A stretch of 32,406 nucleotides of DNA, taken from positions 240,346-272,751 of the forward strand of contig CP070673.1 in assembly GCA_020351915.1 (NCBI GenBank), given 5' to 3'. The position numbers were made by a program, and so were the translations under genes. This DNA comes from Deltaproteobacteria bacterium. Lineage in GTDB: Bacteria; Desulfobacterota; DSM-4660; Desulfatiglandales; B25-G16. This document shows positions 15,282-25,068 of the stretch, piece after piece (position 1 is the stretch's first letter; each line of letters begins with the position of its first letter). The notes under the pieces are model-generated. The model made no database searches and had not been told where the DNA came from. It worked only from the letters and a program-made list of their open reading frames with translations.

Positions 15282-17930
15282 ATGGAAAATAGTGGCTTGG
15301 CTAAAACCTACGAACCTGGGGAAGTGGAACAGAAATGGTATGCCTATTGGGAGAAACATGATCTGTTTCATGCCGATACCAAAACAGACAAACCTCCTTT
15401 CTCTATTGTAATCCCTCCGCCCAATGTGACGGGAAGCTTGCACATGGGCCATGCCCTCAACAACACCCTTCAGGATATCCTGTGCAGATACAAAAGAATG
15501 GAGGGATACAATGTCCTCTGGCAACCCGGCACAGACCATGCAGGTATTGCCACCCAGAATGTCGTGGAGAAAGATCTTGCTTTAAGAGGAACTGATCGTC
15601 ACCAGATTGGTCGGGAAAGATTTGTTGGATTGGTTTGGGAATGGCGGGAAAAATATGGGGGAATGATTATCAATCAGCTCAAAAGGTTGGGAAGTTCCTG
15701 TGATTGGAGTCGGGAGCGGTTTACTATGGACGAGGGGCTTTCCAGGGCCGTGAGGGAAGTCTTTATACGTCTCTATGAGGAAGAACTCATATACCGGGGA
15801 GACTATATCATCAATTGGTGTCCCCGGTGCCATACTGCACTAGCTGACCTTGAGGTCGAACATGAAGAGATGGACAGCTTTCTCTATTATATTCGTTATC
15901 CATTTGAAAACCAGGAGGGCCATTTGACTGTGGCCACGACTCGGCCCGAAACACTTCTGGGGGATACTGCTGTGGCGGTGAATCCAGAAGATGAACGGTA
16001 CAAAGATCTTTCAGGCCTTTACGTGGTCTTGCCGGTGCTCAACAAGCCTATTCCGGTTATCTATGATGCCTATGTGGATAGGGAGTTTGGTACCGGTGCC
16101 CTGAAGATTACGCCTGCCCACGACCTCAATGACTTTGAGATAGGTAACACACATAGCCTGGTACGCATAAGGGTTCTTGATGACGACGGTCGAATGAACG
16201 AGCTGGCAGGTCCTTACAAAGGCATGGACAGATTTGAGTGCCGTGAAAAAATTGTCGAGAACCTGAAGGAATCGGGCCTGCTTGAAAAGACGGAACCGTA
16301 CCGGAACGCGATAGGACACTGTTACCGGTGTAAGACCATGATCGAACCTCTTCTTTCCAAGCAGTGGTTTGTCAAAATAGGCCCTCTTGCTGAAAAGGCC
16401 ATCGCTGCTGTGAAGGAAGGGAGAACACGGATAGTGCCTTCCAATTGGGAGAGCGTCTATTACGAATGGATGAACAATATTAAGGACTGGTGCGTATCGA
16501 GGCAGATTTGGTGGGGCCACCGGATCCCTGCGTGGTACTGCCAGGACTGTGGAGAGGTTATCGTCTCTAAGGACGATCCGAGCGCATGCCATTCCTGCAA
16601 GAGTACGAACCTTCAACAGGAAACAGACGTGCTGGATACCTGGTTTAGTTCGGCGCTCTGGCCATTTTCCACCCTGGGTTGGCCCGATACCACCGAGGAG
16701 CTGAAAACCTTTTATCCCACATCGGTCTTGGTAACTGGTTTCGATATCCTCTTTTTCTGGGTGGCAAGAATGATGATGATGGGGATTTGGTTCATAGGAG
16801 ATATTCCCTTCAGAGACGTGTATATCCATGCGCTGGTCAAGGATGAGCAGGGCCAGAAGATGAGCAAGAGTAAGGGAAACATCATCGATCCTCTTGAGGT
16901 CCTGGACCGCTTTGGGACTGATGCCTTCAGATTTACCCTTGCAGTATTGGCTATCCAAGGAAGAGACATTAGGCTCTCAGAAGAAAGGATAGCGGGATAC
17001 AGGAATTTCATTAATAAGATCTGGAATGCTGCCAGATTTGTGTTTATGAACCTGGATGACGGTAAATTCCCCACTATAGAAGAGAGTGATCTTACCCTGG
17101 CTGATCGTTGGATTATGACCAGGGTAGGGCAGGTTGCCGAACAGATAGCCGACCGTTTTCAAAAGTATGAATTCAATGACGCGGCGAGCACCTCGTATCA
17201 GTTTGTCTGGCATGAATTTTGTGATTGGTATCTTGAGATGGCTAAGCTGGAGCTTTATAGCAAAGATCCAAAACGGATAGGGGTGGCCCAGTCTGTGATG
17301 CAAATTCTCTTGAGTGGAGTGGTGCGGCTTCTTCATCCATTTGTGCCCTTTATTACCGAAGAGATCTGGCAAAGGCTCCCTCATACACAAGGAAGCGTTA
17401 TGGTGGCCCCATTTCCTCAACCTTCAGAATTCATGTCTGATATGGAATCAATCGAGCAGATGGATTTGCTCAAAGGAGTGATAACAGGTATCAGGAATAT
17501 CCGGGGAGAGATGAACATTCCTCCAAAGACGTCTGTAAAAACAGTCATAGATGTAAAGGGGCCAAAGGAAAGAGAGATTCTTAAGGATAGTGCTACCTAT
17601 ATTACCAGCCTGGCAAAGGTTGAATCTATTGATTTTGTTTCTGGTATCGAAAAACCAAAATCCTCTGCTACGTATGTTTTTGGCGATATCCAGGTTCATG
17701 TTCTCCTTGAAGGACTGATCAATTACGAGGGTGAGAGAAGGAGGATGCGGAAGGAAATAAAAAAGATAGAGCGCGAGATGGCTCTATCTCGAAAGAAACT
17801 GAAAAACATGGATTTCTTAAATCAGGCACCTCCCTCTATAGTAGAGGGTGTCAAAGAGAAGGTGGATTTGATAGGTCTCAAGTTAGAAAAACTAAACCAA
17901 AACCTCACTATTCTTGAAGGACTCAAGTGA
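15282..17930 (+). CDS. valS: Valine--tRNA ligase
   Basis: Class I aminoacyl-tRNA synthetase of 882 aa, within the normal ValS range. The HIGH motif reads HMGH at residues 54-57 after PPNVTGSL, and the KMSKS loop is exact at 526-530. The CP1 editing domain (about 190-340), with TTRPETLLGDTAVAV and the GTGALKITPAHD segment, clears mischarged threonine. The anticodon-binding helical domain follows, and a C-terminal coiled coil (about 815-882, rich in Arg, Lys and Glu) contacts tRNA. GGTGGGAG precedes the ATG. The stop overlaps the nadC start by 4 nt, so the two are translationally coupled. The gene just upstream encodes the acidic PopZ-like protein. Confidence 0.98.
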   Translation: MENSGLAKTYEPGEVEQKWYAYWEKHDLFHADTKTDKPPFSIVIPPPNVTGSLHMGHALNNTLQDILCRYKRMEGYNVLWQPGTDHAGIATQNVVEKDLALRGTDRHQIGRERFVGLVWEWREKYGGMIINQLKRLGSSCDWSRERFTMDEGLSRAVREVFIRLYEEELIYRGDYIINWCPRCHTALADLEVEHEEMDSFLYYIRYPFENQEGHLTVATTRPETLLGDTAVAVNPEDERYKDLSGLYVVLPVLNKPIPVIYDAYVDREFGTGALKITPAHDLNDFEIGNTHSLVRIRVLDDDGRMNELAGPYKGMDRFECREKIVENLKESGLLEKTEPYRNAIGHCYRCKTMIEPLLSKQWFVKIGPLAEKAIAAVKEGRTRIVPSNWESVYYEWMNNIKDWCVSRQIWWGHRIPAWYCQDCGEVIVSKDDPSACHSCKSTNLQQETDVLDTWFSSALWPFSTLGWPDTTEELKTFYPTSVLVTGFDILFFWVARMMMMGIWFIGDIPFRDVYIHALVKDEQGQKMSKSKGNIIDPLEVLDRFGTDAFRFTLAVLAIQGRDIRLSEERIAGYRNFINKIWNAARFVFMNLDDGKFPTIEESDLTLADRWIMTRVGQVAEQIADRFQKYEFNDAASTSYQFVWHEFCDWYLEMAKLELYSKDPKRIGVAQSVMQILLSGVVRLLHPFVPFITEEIWQRLPHTQGSVMVAPFPQPSEFMSDMESIEQMDLLKGVITGIRNIRGEMNIPPKTSVKTVIDVKGPKEREILKDSATYITSLAKVESIDFVSGIEKPKSSATYVFGDIQVHVLLEGLINYEGERRRMRKEIKKIEREMALSRKKLKNMDFLNQAPPSIVEGVKEKVDLIGLKLEKLNQNLTILEGLK

Positions 17931-18775
17931 ATACGGGCTCTCGTCCCCTCATCGATAAGATAATTGAACTGGCCTTAGAGGAAGATCTGGGGCCCGGTGA
18001 CCTCACTACTTGGGCCATTATCGATCCATCCATAAAAGGGAAGGCACGGCTTCTGGCAAAGGAAGAGATAGTGTTAGCGGGAATAGAGATTTTTGCAAAG
18101 GTTCTATCCCGGCTTGATCCTGAAATAGCAGTTGAGTGCAATTTCCATGATGGAGATGTAGTGGCAAAGGGAAAGGATATTGGTGTAGTGAAAGGATCAA
18201 TACGGGGGATACTCAGTGGGGAAAGGACAGCCCTCAATTTCTTGCAGCACCTTTCCGGGATAGCTACCCTTACAAGGAGGTATGTTGAAAAAACAGATCC
18301 TTCAAAGGTTCGGGTAATTGATACCAGGAAGACAACTCCTGGCTTACGGATATTGGAAAAACATGCGGTGAGGGTGGGAGGCGGTTTCAATCATCGCTTT
18401 GGACTCTTTGACGGGGTTCTTATCAAAGATAACCATATTGCTGCCGTTGGTTCTATATCCAAGGCCGTGGCAAAAATTAGAGCTACCGTGCCCCACACGC
18501 TAAGGATTGAGGTGGAGGTAGACGATATCAAAGGACTTAAACAGGCTCTTGAGGCAGGGGCAGATGCAATTCTTTTGGATAATATGTCTGTCAAAGAAAT
18601 GAAGGAGGCGGTCACTATAGCCGGAGCCAGAGTCCTGCTAGAGGCGTCTGGTGGCATTACCTTAGAATCGATCGAGGAGATATCCCAAACCGGTGTGAAT
18701 CTGATTTCTGTTGGTGCCATCACCCATTCTGCCAGGTCTGTTGATATCAGCCTGGAGGTGATTCAAAGAACTTAG
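17927..18775 (+). CDS. nadC: Nicotinate-nucleotide diphosphorylase (quinolinate phosphoribosyltransferase)
   Basis: A 282-aa NadC that converts quinolinate and PRPP to nicotinate mononucleotide, CO2 and PPi in de novo NAD synthesis. The signature run is present: DTRKT at residues 132-136, GGGFNHRFGLFDGVLIKDNH at 151-170, then EVEVD and the LLDNMS and ASGGI phosphate-binding segments. The GTG start overlaps the valS TGA (GTGA), so expression depends on valS translation. nadA and nadB are not in the window. The stop codon runs into a small GGGGC/GCCCC hairpin (18775-18787) without a T tract. A sirtuin, which consumes NAD, lies 540 bp downstream. Confidence 0.96.
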   Translation: MNTGSRPLIDKIIELALEEDLGPGDLTTWAIIDPSIKGKARLLAKEEIVLAGIEIFAKVLSRLDPEIAVECNFHDGDVVAKGKDIGVVKGSIRGILSGERTALNFLQHLSGIATLTRRYVEKTDPSKVRVIDTRKTTPGLRILEKHAVRVGGGFNHRFGLFDGVLIKDNHIAAVGSISKAVAKIRATVPHTLRIEVEVDDIKGLKQALEAGADAILLDNMSVKEMKEAVTIAGARVLLEASGGITLESIEEISQTGVNLISVGAITHSARSVDISLEVIQRT

Positions 18776-18937
18776 GGGCTTTGCCCCAATAGGAGTATTG
18801 GCCCGCCCTGGCGCGACTTGCCTGGAATGCGCTGTTGTCGCTGTAATATTTCAGGGGCTTAGTACGTGGAACTTGAGCTTAAAACTCAGGTCTGGGCCAG
18901 GGAGTGATGGGTTTAATCAAATGACTATTGAAAATTG

Positions 18938-19134
18938 ACAGGCTGTCGCCGAAATCCCTTTTCGCTTGGCCTAAAACGTTTTTTGATAAATCTAAGGCTC
19001 CCTCCAGGCGATGTAAAAACCCACCCTTAGGGCTCAAACAGTTGACATCGCTTATCTTCCACTTCGCCAAGATTTCTTGGCAAAAAACGTTTTAATGACC
19101 CCTCAAAGGGATTACGGTTTGGGCAACAGCCTGT
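18938..19134 (+). repeat. Dispersed foldback repeat (MITE-like), copy A
   Basis: A 197-bp unit with inverted ends ACAGGCTGT (18938-18946) and ACAGCCTGT (19126-19134). Nested arms include an AAAACGTTTTTT-type pair, GCGATGT with ACATCGC, and a GCCC/GGGC-like centre, so the unit folds into a long hairpin. A second copy in opposite orientation at 28159-28351 agrees at roughly nine bases in ten by eye. It fills the middle of the 538-bp gap between nadC and the sirtuin gene; the rest of that gap is AT-rich simple sequence. No gene is inside. Confidence 0.8.
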
Positions 19135-19313
19135 GGACAATTGACAGTTGTAAATCTCCAATACCAATATTCAATCGACAATTATCAATGTTCAATTTTA
19201 CTACCCACTACTCCAGTAGTCCAACACTCCATCATTCCATGTGGATTGCATAAATCCATTGAGACTGAAAGTACTCTAATTTTCGCCATGGATAGAAATT
19301 TCGAGGTGTAAAA

Positions 19314-20060
19314 ATGGATGAATTAATCAAAAAGTCAGCCCGGATTATTCTGGATTCCAAACTAACCATAGCACTCACCGGGGCTGGTATCTCAGTGGAG
19401 TCAGGCATTCCAGACTTCAGGAGCAAAGGTGGCCTGTGGGATAGGTTTGATCCGGAAGAATATGCTACCATTTGGGCCTTTAGGGAAGATCCGGAAAAGG
19501 TCTGGCAGATGTTAAAGGAAATGGAAGAGACTGTTGACAGTGCCAGGCCCAATGAGGCGCACCTTGGTTTAGCTGAGCTAGAAAGAATGGGTCTGCTTCA
19601 GAGTGTTATTACCCAAAATGTAGATAATCTCCACCAGGAGGGTGGTTCCCGGGATGTTATCGAATATCACGGCAACTCCTGCTCACTGGTCTGCCTGCAG
19701 TGTGGCAAGAGGTATGATTATCAAGAGAAGAAGGGGGAGTATCCACCTCGGTGTGTGTGCACAAAGATCCTGAAACCAAACGTTGTCTTTTTTGGAGAGG
19801 GAATCCCGGCTGAGGCCATGACAAGGAGCTCCCAATTAGCCTCTACCTGTCAGGCCTTATTGATCATTGGAACTTCGGCTGTTGTTTCTCCTTTCAACAT
19901 ACTTCCGAGGCAGGCGAAACAGGCCGGTTCCAAGATAATCGAGATAAACCTGGAGAAAACAGTCCTTACTGACCATATCACCGATATTTTTCTTCAGGGA
20001 AAGGCCAGCGAGAAGGTTTCGCAGGTTGTTTCAGCGGTCAAACAGCTCAGAGAGGCTTAA
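19314..20060 (+). CDS. cobB: NAD-dependent protein deacylase (sirtuin, Sir2 family)
   Basis: A 248-aa sirtuin that removes acyl groups from lysines while converting NAD to nicotinamide and O-acyl-ADP-ribose. GAGISVESGIPDFRS at residues 23-37 binds NAD, QNVDNLH at 101-107 follows, and His119 in EYHGN is the catalytic base. Zinc ligands are Cys127, Cys130, Cys147 and Cys149 (CLQC, and CVC with one residue between). KPNVVFFGE and GTSAVVSP complete the Rossmann part. GAGGTG lies 7 nt before ATG. In an acyl-CoA-degrading cell, sirtuins often reverse lysine acylation of metabolic enzymes; a link to the neighbouring fad genes is inference. Confidence 0.95.
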   Translation: MDELIKKSARIILDSKLTIALTGAGISVESGIPDFRSKGGLWDRFDPEEYATIWAFREDPEKVWQMLKEMEETVDSARPNEAHLGLAELERMGLLQSVITQNVDNLHQEGGSRDVIEYHGNSCSLVCLQCGKRYDYQEKKGEYPPRCVCTKILKPNVVFFGEGIPAEAMTRSSQLASTCQALLIIGTSAVVSPFNILPRQAKQAGSKIIEINLEKTVLTDHITDIFLQGKASEKVSQVVSAVKQLREA

Positions 20061-20148
20061 ATCAGCTATCCGTCACACACCTTCCTCTTACATATTCTGC
20101 AGCCGGCACCATAAGAGATCATGGCCAAAAAGCTCAGCCTATGAGCGA

Positions 20149-20786
20149 TCAGATCTTCCCTTCGTGATCTTTATCTAACCAAGGCTGCTTTTCTGGGCCT
20201 ACGATCTCGGAGATTTTCTCAGCAATCCAATGAAATGGGAGGTCATCGTGAGGAGGAAACTTTTCCACATATTCTATGTAGGGTTCGCCCTTCAGGTCTT
20301 TCTCTGGTAAGATTGCATCGCTTTTTCCATCGAATTCCACCGTAGGCAATCCATTCTTCTCACAGAGGTTTTTATCAAAGGTCGCAGCAGCGCTTACCCA
20401 TTGTCCATTCAACAGGAACTGGTTGTACCCATGCCCGTGGAAGGTATTGGCCTTCATAATTTGAAAGATATGTTCAGGCAGCTTATGGTTTCTGATCTTG
20501 GCAAAGGCCAGCCGGCTCGGGATGCCTGCAGCTCTTCCAAGGGCTGCAAGGAGCACCGCTTTCTGAACACAGTAGCCCTTTCCCCACTCAAGAATCCTGG
20601 ATGCCCTGAAGGCCTCAATGAATACAGAGATCATAAAGACATTATATCCGATGGAATCCCTATCACAAAATAGAAAAGCTTTACTGCCTTCTCATCATCG
20701 CTCGAGCAATCCTGTGTAACGCTCCGAGCAGCCTCAACAACTCTCTCGTGGCCTGCATCGGGGGTAGGTGTTGCTTTCAAATACAA
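20149..20786 (-). pseudogene. Transglutaminase-like domain protein, frameshifted
   Basis: Two overlapping minus-strand frames together make one protein. The downstream frame (20149 to about 20660) has the transglutaminase-like core: Cys in GKGYCVQKAVLLAALGRAAG, His in FHGHGYNQF and Asp in ATFDKNL. The upstream frame, from a TTG at 20786 or 20780 (the latter with AGGGA 6 nt before), encodes the expected N-terminus: YLKATPTPDAGHERVVEAA, then DDEKAVKLFYFV. It then runs out of frame to a stop. The join falls near 20660-20664, where FYFV should continue directly as RDSIGYN; two extra bases break the frame. Either a real recent frameshift or an assembly error. Bacterial proteins of this type are of unknown substrate, and many are not true transglutaminases. 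Confidence 0.75.
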
Positions 20787-20881
20787 TCCCTATTGAAATC
20801 CCCAGCCTAACTCCCTATGGAAACATAGAATTCCTAAAGCTCTCAGTAAAGTTGTTCAGTTTCCCACTCAACTAATTTTTC

Positions 20882-20961
20882 AGCACCATAACAACATTCA
20901 TTCCAGCATTCAAGTAGCAACAACTCCCGCAAATTCCATAATGAATTTAAGTTATGGTGCT
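20882..20961. repeat. Inverted repeat in the gap before the queuosine-salvage gene
   Basis: AGCACCATAAC (20882-20892) and its exact complement (20951-20961) enclose an imperfectly matching AACATTCATTCC segment. The rest of the 335-bp gap (20787-21121) is AT-rich simple sequence with no gene that I can support. Confidence 0.5.
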
Positions 20962-21121
20962 TTTAATGAGATTAGATTTATGCTATCCACATGAAAGGAT
21001 GGATTTAGGAATTCTGGAATTGAAGATCAATCAATCCCCTAATTCCTCAATTTTCGGTTCCCATAATTGCAGTATTCCAATATTCAAATTGGGGCGAAAT
21101 CCCTAGGTTCAATATAGAAGA

Positions 21122-22084
21122 ATGCAGGAAGTTCTTGAGACAGCTCAGAATGTTGCTCGGATTAGCAGCCAGGTCAGGATTGAAGAGGAGGCCGTCAATA
21201 GGCTCTGCAAGAAAATCGTGGAAGAGCGGGTCACCGTGCCGGCCTGGAACCGACGCTATCACTTTGATGGCAGAGGTAGAGACAGGGTTTTTTACCTCCT
21301 GGTGTTGGACAGTCTCAATTTCTGTTTCTGGCCGGCACCAGGAAAGGCGCAGTGGGGGATCGACTGCAAATCGGAAAAGCTTTCTGGGTATTATGCTCTG
21401 GCAACCGCCCTCAAGCAGGCCCTCGAGTCAGGAATCCCATTCACCAAGGCGGACTATTTAGCTGAGCTCTCTTTGAGCAAATTGAAACAGATCTTGGGTG
21501 GGAGAGGGAAATTACAGCTCCTGCAAAACCGTGTCAAGATCCTCAATGAATTGGGCCAACTCCTTCTGGAAGAGTACGCCGGCGAGGCCACAAGGTTGGT
21601 AGAGAGTGCTGGAATGTCGGCGGTGAAACTGGTCCGGTTGTTGGTTGAAAAGCTGTCATCGTTTCAGGACGTTGCCCAATACCTAGATCATACCGTCTTT
21701 TTCTATAAGCGGGCGCAAATATTTGCTGCCGATCTCCAGGGTGCATTCAATGGTAGAGAATGGGGTAGTTTCAATGATATGGACAGGCTTACGGCCTTTG
21801 CTGATTACAAGCTCCCCCAGGTGCTCCGCCATGTGGGGATCTTGCGTTATGGGCAAGCCCTGGCCCAAAAGATTGATCAGAAGACGTTGCTAACGTCAGG
21901 AAGCCCTGATGAGGTTGAGATTAGGGCAAATACCATCTGGGCAGTTGAACTGATGCGACAACAACTAGAGCAGACCGGAGGGAGATTACGGGCTTTCGAG
22001 ATCGATTGGATCCTTTGGGATATGGGCCAGGATTTGGCGTTCAAGGCAAGGCCTTATCATCGGACAGTCACTATTTTCTATTGA
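21122..22084 (+). CDS. qng1: Queuosine salvage protein (DUF2419/Qng1 family)
   Basis: A 320-aa member of the Q_salvage family, which hydrolyses queuosine 5'-monophosphate to release queuine for reuse in tRNA. The family landmarks appear in order: YHFDG (46-50), NFCFW (66-70), SGYYALATALKQALESGIP (88-106), FYKRAQI (194-200), LTAFADYKLPQ (223-233), EVEIRANTIWAVE (264-276) and IDWILWDMG (294-302). These cover the nucleobase pocket and catalytic Asp region. The family is mainly eukaryotic with scattered bacterial members. The ribosome-binding site is weak. The next gene, 240 bp on, is tgt, which would insert the recovered base; this gives strong functional context. Confidence 0.9.
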   Translation: MQEVLETAQNVARISSQVRIEEEAVNRLCKKIVEERVTVPAWNRRYHFDGRGRDRVFYLLVLDSLNFCFWPAPGKAQWGIDCKSEKLSGYYALATALKQALESGIPFTKADYLAELSLSKLKQILGGRGKLQLLQNRVKILNELGQLLLEEYAGEATRLVESAGMSAVKLVRLLVEKLSSFQDVAQYLDHTVFFYKRAQIFAADLQGAFNGREWGSFNDMDRLTAFADYKLPQVLRHVGILRYGQALAQKIDQKTLLTSGSPDEVEIRANTIWAVELMRQQLEQTGGRLRAFEIDWILWDMGQDLAFKARPYHRTVTIFY

Positions 22085-22263
22085 GTTATTACGAAGGTTC
22101 TTATATCCCTCACAGAGCTCACGGAGGCACAGAGTTTTTGAACTGAATTGCTGAAAAGGCAATTGATCTCAAACCACATCTCGATTACGCGAGTTTCGTT
22201 GGCTCGGTTGGCAAGTGTCAAATCATAAATCTTCTTTCTCATTGACACTATCATTAGGCTTAG

Positions 22264-23529
<1,266 letters not shown>

Positions 23530-23601
23530 GGGTTGCATAAGAGATCAAAAAGATAAAAGATGTAAAATCATGTCGTTGACAAAAGTTATGGCGGAGGCAA
23601 A

Positions 23602-24084
23602 GTGACAAAGGAGAAGTTTCACACGACCCAGGCGATTCGAACACTGAAAGAACACGGTGTAGATTTTCATCTGCACCCATACAGATATGAGGAAAGAGGG
23701 GGAACCACAGTCGCAGCGAGAGAGTTACAGATTGATGAGCACCTGGCCATAAAGACGCTGGTGATGGAGGACGAAAAGGGTGATCCTTTTTTGGTGCTTA
23801 TGCACGGTAATAAGAACGTTTCCACTAAGGCCCTTGCCAGGGTCCTGGGAGTTAAGACGGTCAGACCATGTGACCCTCACGTTGCCCACAAACACACCGG
23901 GTATGTTGTGGGAGGCACTTCGCCTTTCGGGACAAGAAAACCCCTCAAGGTGTATATTGAAGCATCCATCATGGATTCCCCCAAAATTTACATAAATGCA
24001 GGGAAGAGGGGGTTGCTCGCAGAGATCTCCCCACGGGATCTGGAAAAGATTCTTAACCCCACTCCCGTTAGTATAGCAATATGA
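23602..24084 (+). CDS. ybaK: YbaK/EbsC-type Cys-tRNA(Pro) deacylase
   Basis: A 160-aa trans-editing factor that hydrolyses Cys-tRNA(Pro) made in error by prolyl-tRNA synthetase. The invariant Lys is Lys51 in AIKTLVM, matching Lys46 of Haemophilus YbaK. The family segment GGTSPFGTRKPL lies at 104-115 and INAGKRG further on. It is a single-domain, full-length protein. The start is GTG with GGAGG four bases upstream. It follows tgt after 72 bp on the same strand, so co-transcription is possible, and it fits the translation-fidelity theme of the neighbourhood. It converges on the nitroreductase gene. Confidence 0.93.
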   Translation: MTKEKFHTTQAIRTLKEHGVDFHLHPYRYEERGGTTVAARELQIDEHLAIKTLVMEDEKGDPFLVLMHGNKNVSTKALARVLGVKTVRPCDPHVAHKHTGYVVGGTSPFGTRKPLKVYIEASIMDSPKIYINAGKRGLLAEISPRDLEKILNPTPVSIAI

Positions 24085-24159
24085 AGCGCTACCACCTTCA
24101 GACAGAGAGATTCGCCGCAATAACTTCTGTTGTCTTCTGGAGGACAAATTCCCATGGGA

Positions 24160-24732
24160 TCACCTGAGATAGGTGGTTTTCTCCTTCACATCCTTTCTGG
24201 GTGTCCGAGAAATCTCACCATCTGCCTTGCCGAGGCATACAAGGGCCAGAGGTGTTTTGGCAGGGTCAATGCCGAGTATCTCTCTCATGGGCTTTTTGTC
24301 GAAGAAGGTAAACCATATGCTGCTCAGGCTCAGGGCATGGGCGGCAAGATGTATGTTTTGGATGGCGGCAGCACAAGCGTGCTGATACCCAACCCCACCC
24401 TCTTCCTGGAACATGTCGACACCGGTTTTCTTTGGGTCTCCTATCACAACGATAATGACAGGGGCAGACTGCACAAAGTCTACCTGGTAGCTTCCTAGCC
24501 ACTTCCAACCACTCTTTTCAAGGGCCCATTTTCGGCACCTCTCAGCCTCGGAAAAGATTTTCTTCTTCACCTCCTCGTTTGTGATAACTATAAATTCCCA
24601 CGGCTGAGTGTTGAGAGGAGAAGGCGCCCAAATGGCAGCTTCAAGAATCTTTTCAATAGTGTCTTGGCTGACCGGTTCGGGAAGGAAATTCCGGCAGCTC
24701 CGCCTCCCTCTAATAGCTGTAAAGACATCCAT
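24160..24732 (-). CDS. Nitroreductase-family FMN oxidoreductase
   Basis: A 190-aa nitroreductase-like flavoprotein. FMN contacts are RRSCRNF near residue 10 and APSPLNTQPWEF near 36-47, with the C-terminal CLGKADG segment typical of the family. Members reduce nitro groups, quinones or other electrophiles with NAD(P)H; the natural substrate here is unknown. There is no ferredoxin domain. AGGAGG lies 6 nt before the ATG, a strong start. It follows the cyclase gene on the same strand after a 336-bp gap, so an independent promoter is likely. Confidence 0.9.
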   Translation of the reverse strand: MDVFTAIRGRRSCRNFLPEPVSQDTIEKILEAAIWAPSPLNTQPWEFIVITNEEVKKKIFSEAERCRKWALEKSGWKWLGSYQVDFVQSAPVIIVVIGDPKKTGVDMFQEEGGVGYQHACAAAIQNIHLAAHALSLSSIWFTFFDKKPMREILGIDPAKTPLALVCLGKADGEISRTPRKDVKEKTTYLR

Positions 24733-25068
24733 CTCTTTCCTCCTTCTTAATAAAAGAAAATTTCAAAAACTGAACTTACCCCATCGTTTGACATACTAAA
24801 GAACTGTTTGCATAAGTTCAACAACTCTTGTTAGAAAAGGGGCGAATTTTTTGCTGGTGTAAGTGGAGGAGCCGAATCTTTTGTGTGAAGGAAAAGGAGG
24901 CAAGAAGACGCCTGAGGTATGCGCTCACCGAGTGTTCTCTTGGTGATCTGGAGGAGAATTTCATGTTTTCATGATTAGGCGAAAGTTTTTTGGCCCATGC
25001 AGGATGTGGTGCAGCGGGGCTCACAAAAGGTAGATCATGTTCAATCGGAATCTAACAAGAGCAGATCA
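24733..25068. other. Gap between nitroreductase and cyclase genes
   Basis: Contains no gene I can support. On the plus strand, a 48-codon frame from TTG (24828) to TGA (24974) has a coherent basic, helix-like stretch (KEKEARRRLRYALTECSLGD) but no ribosome-binding site. It may be the remnant of a lost gene. Confidence 0.3.

Noticed and set aside
18775..18787. GGGGC-TTT-GCCCC hairpin at the nadC stop codon as a terminator
   Set aside because: Stem of only 5 bp with a 3-nt loop and no following T tract; insufficient for a terminator call.
24828..24974. 48-codon plus-strand frame with a basic helical stretch
   Set aside because: Start would be TTG without a ribosome-binding site; no recognisable family. 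Kept only as a possible remnant.
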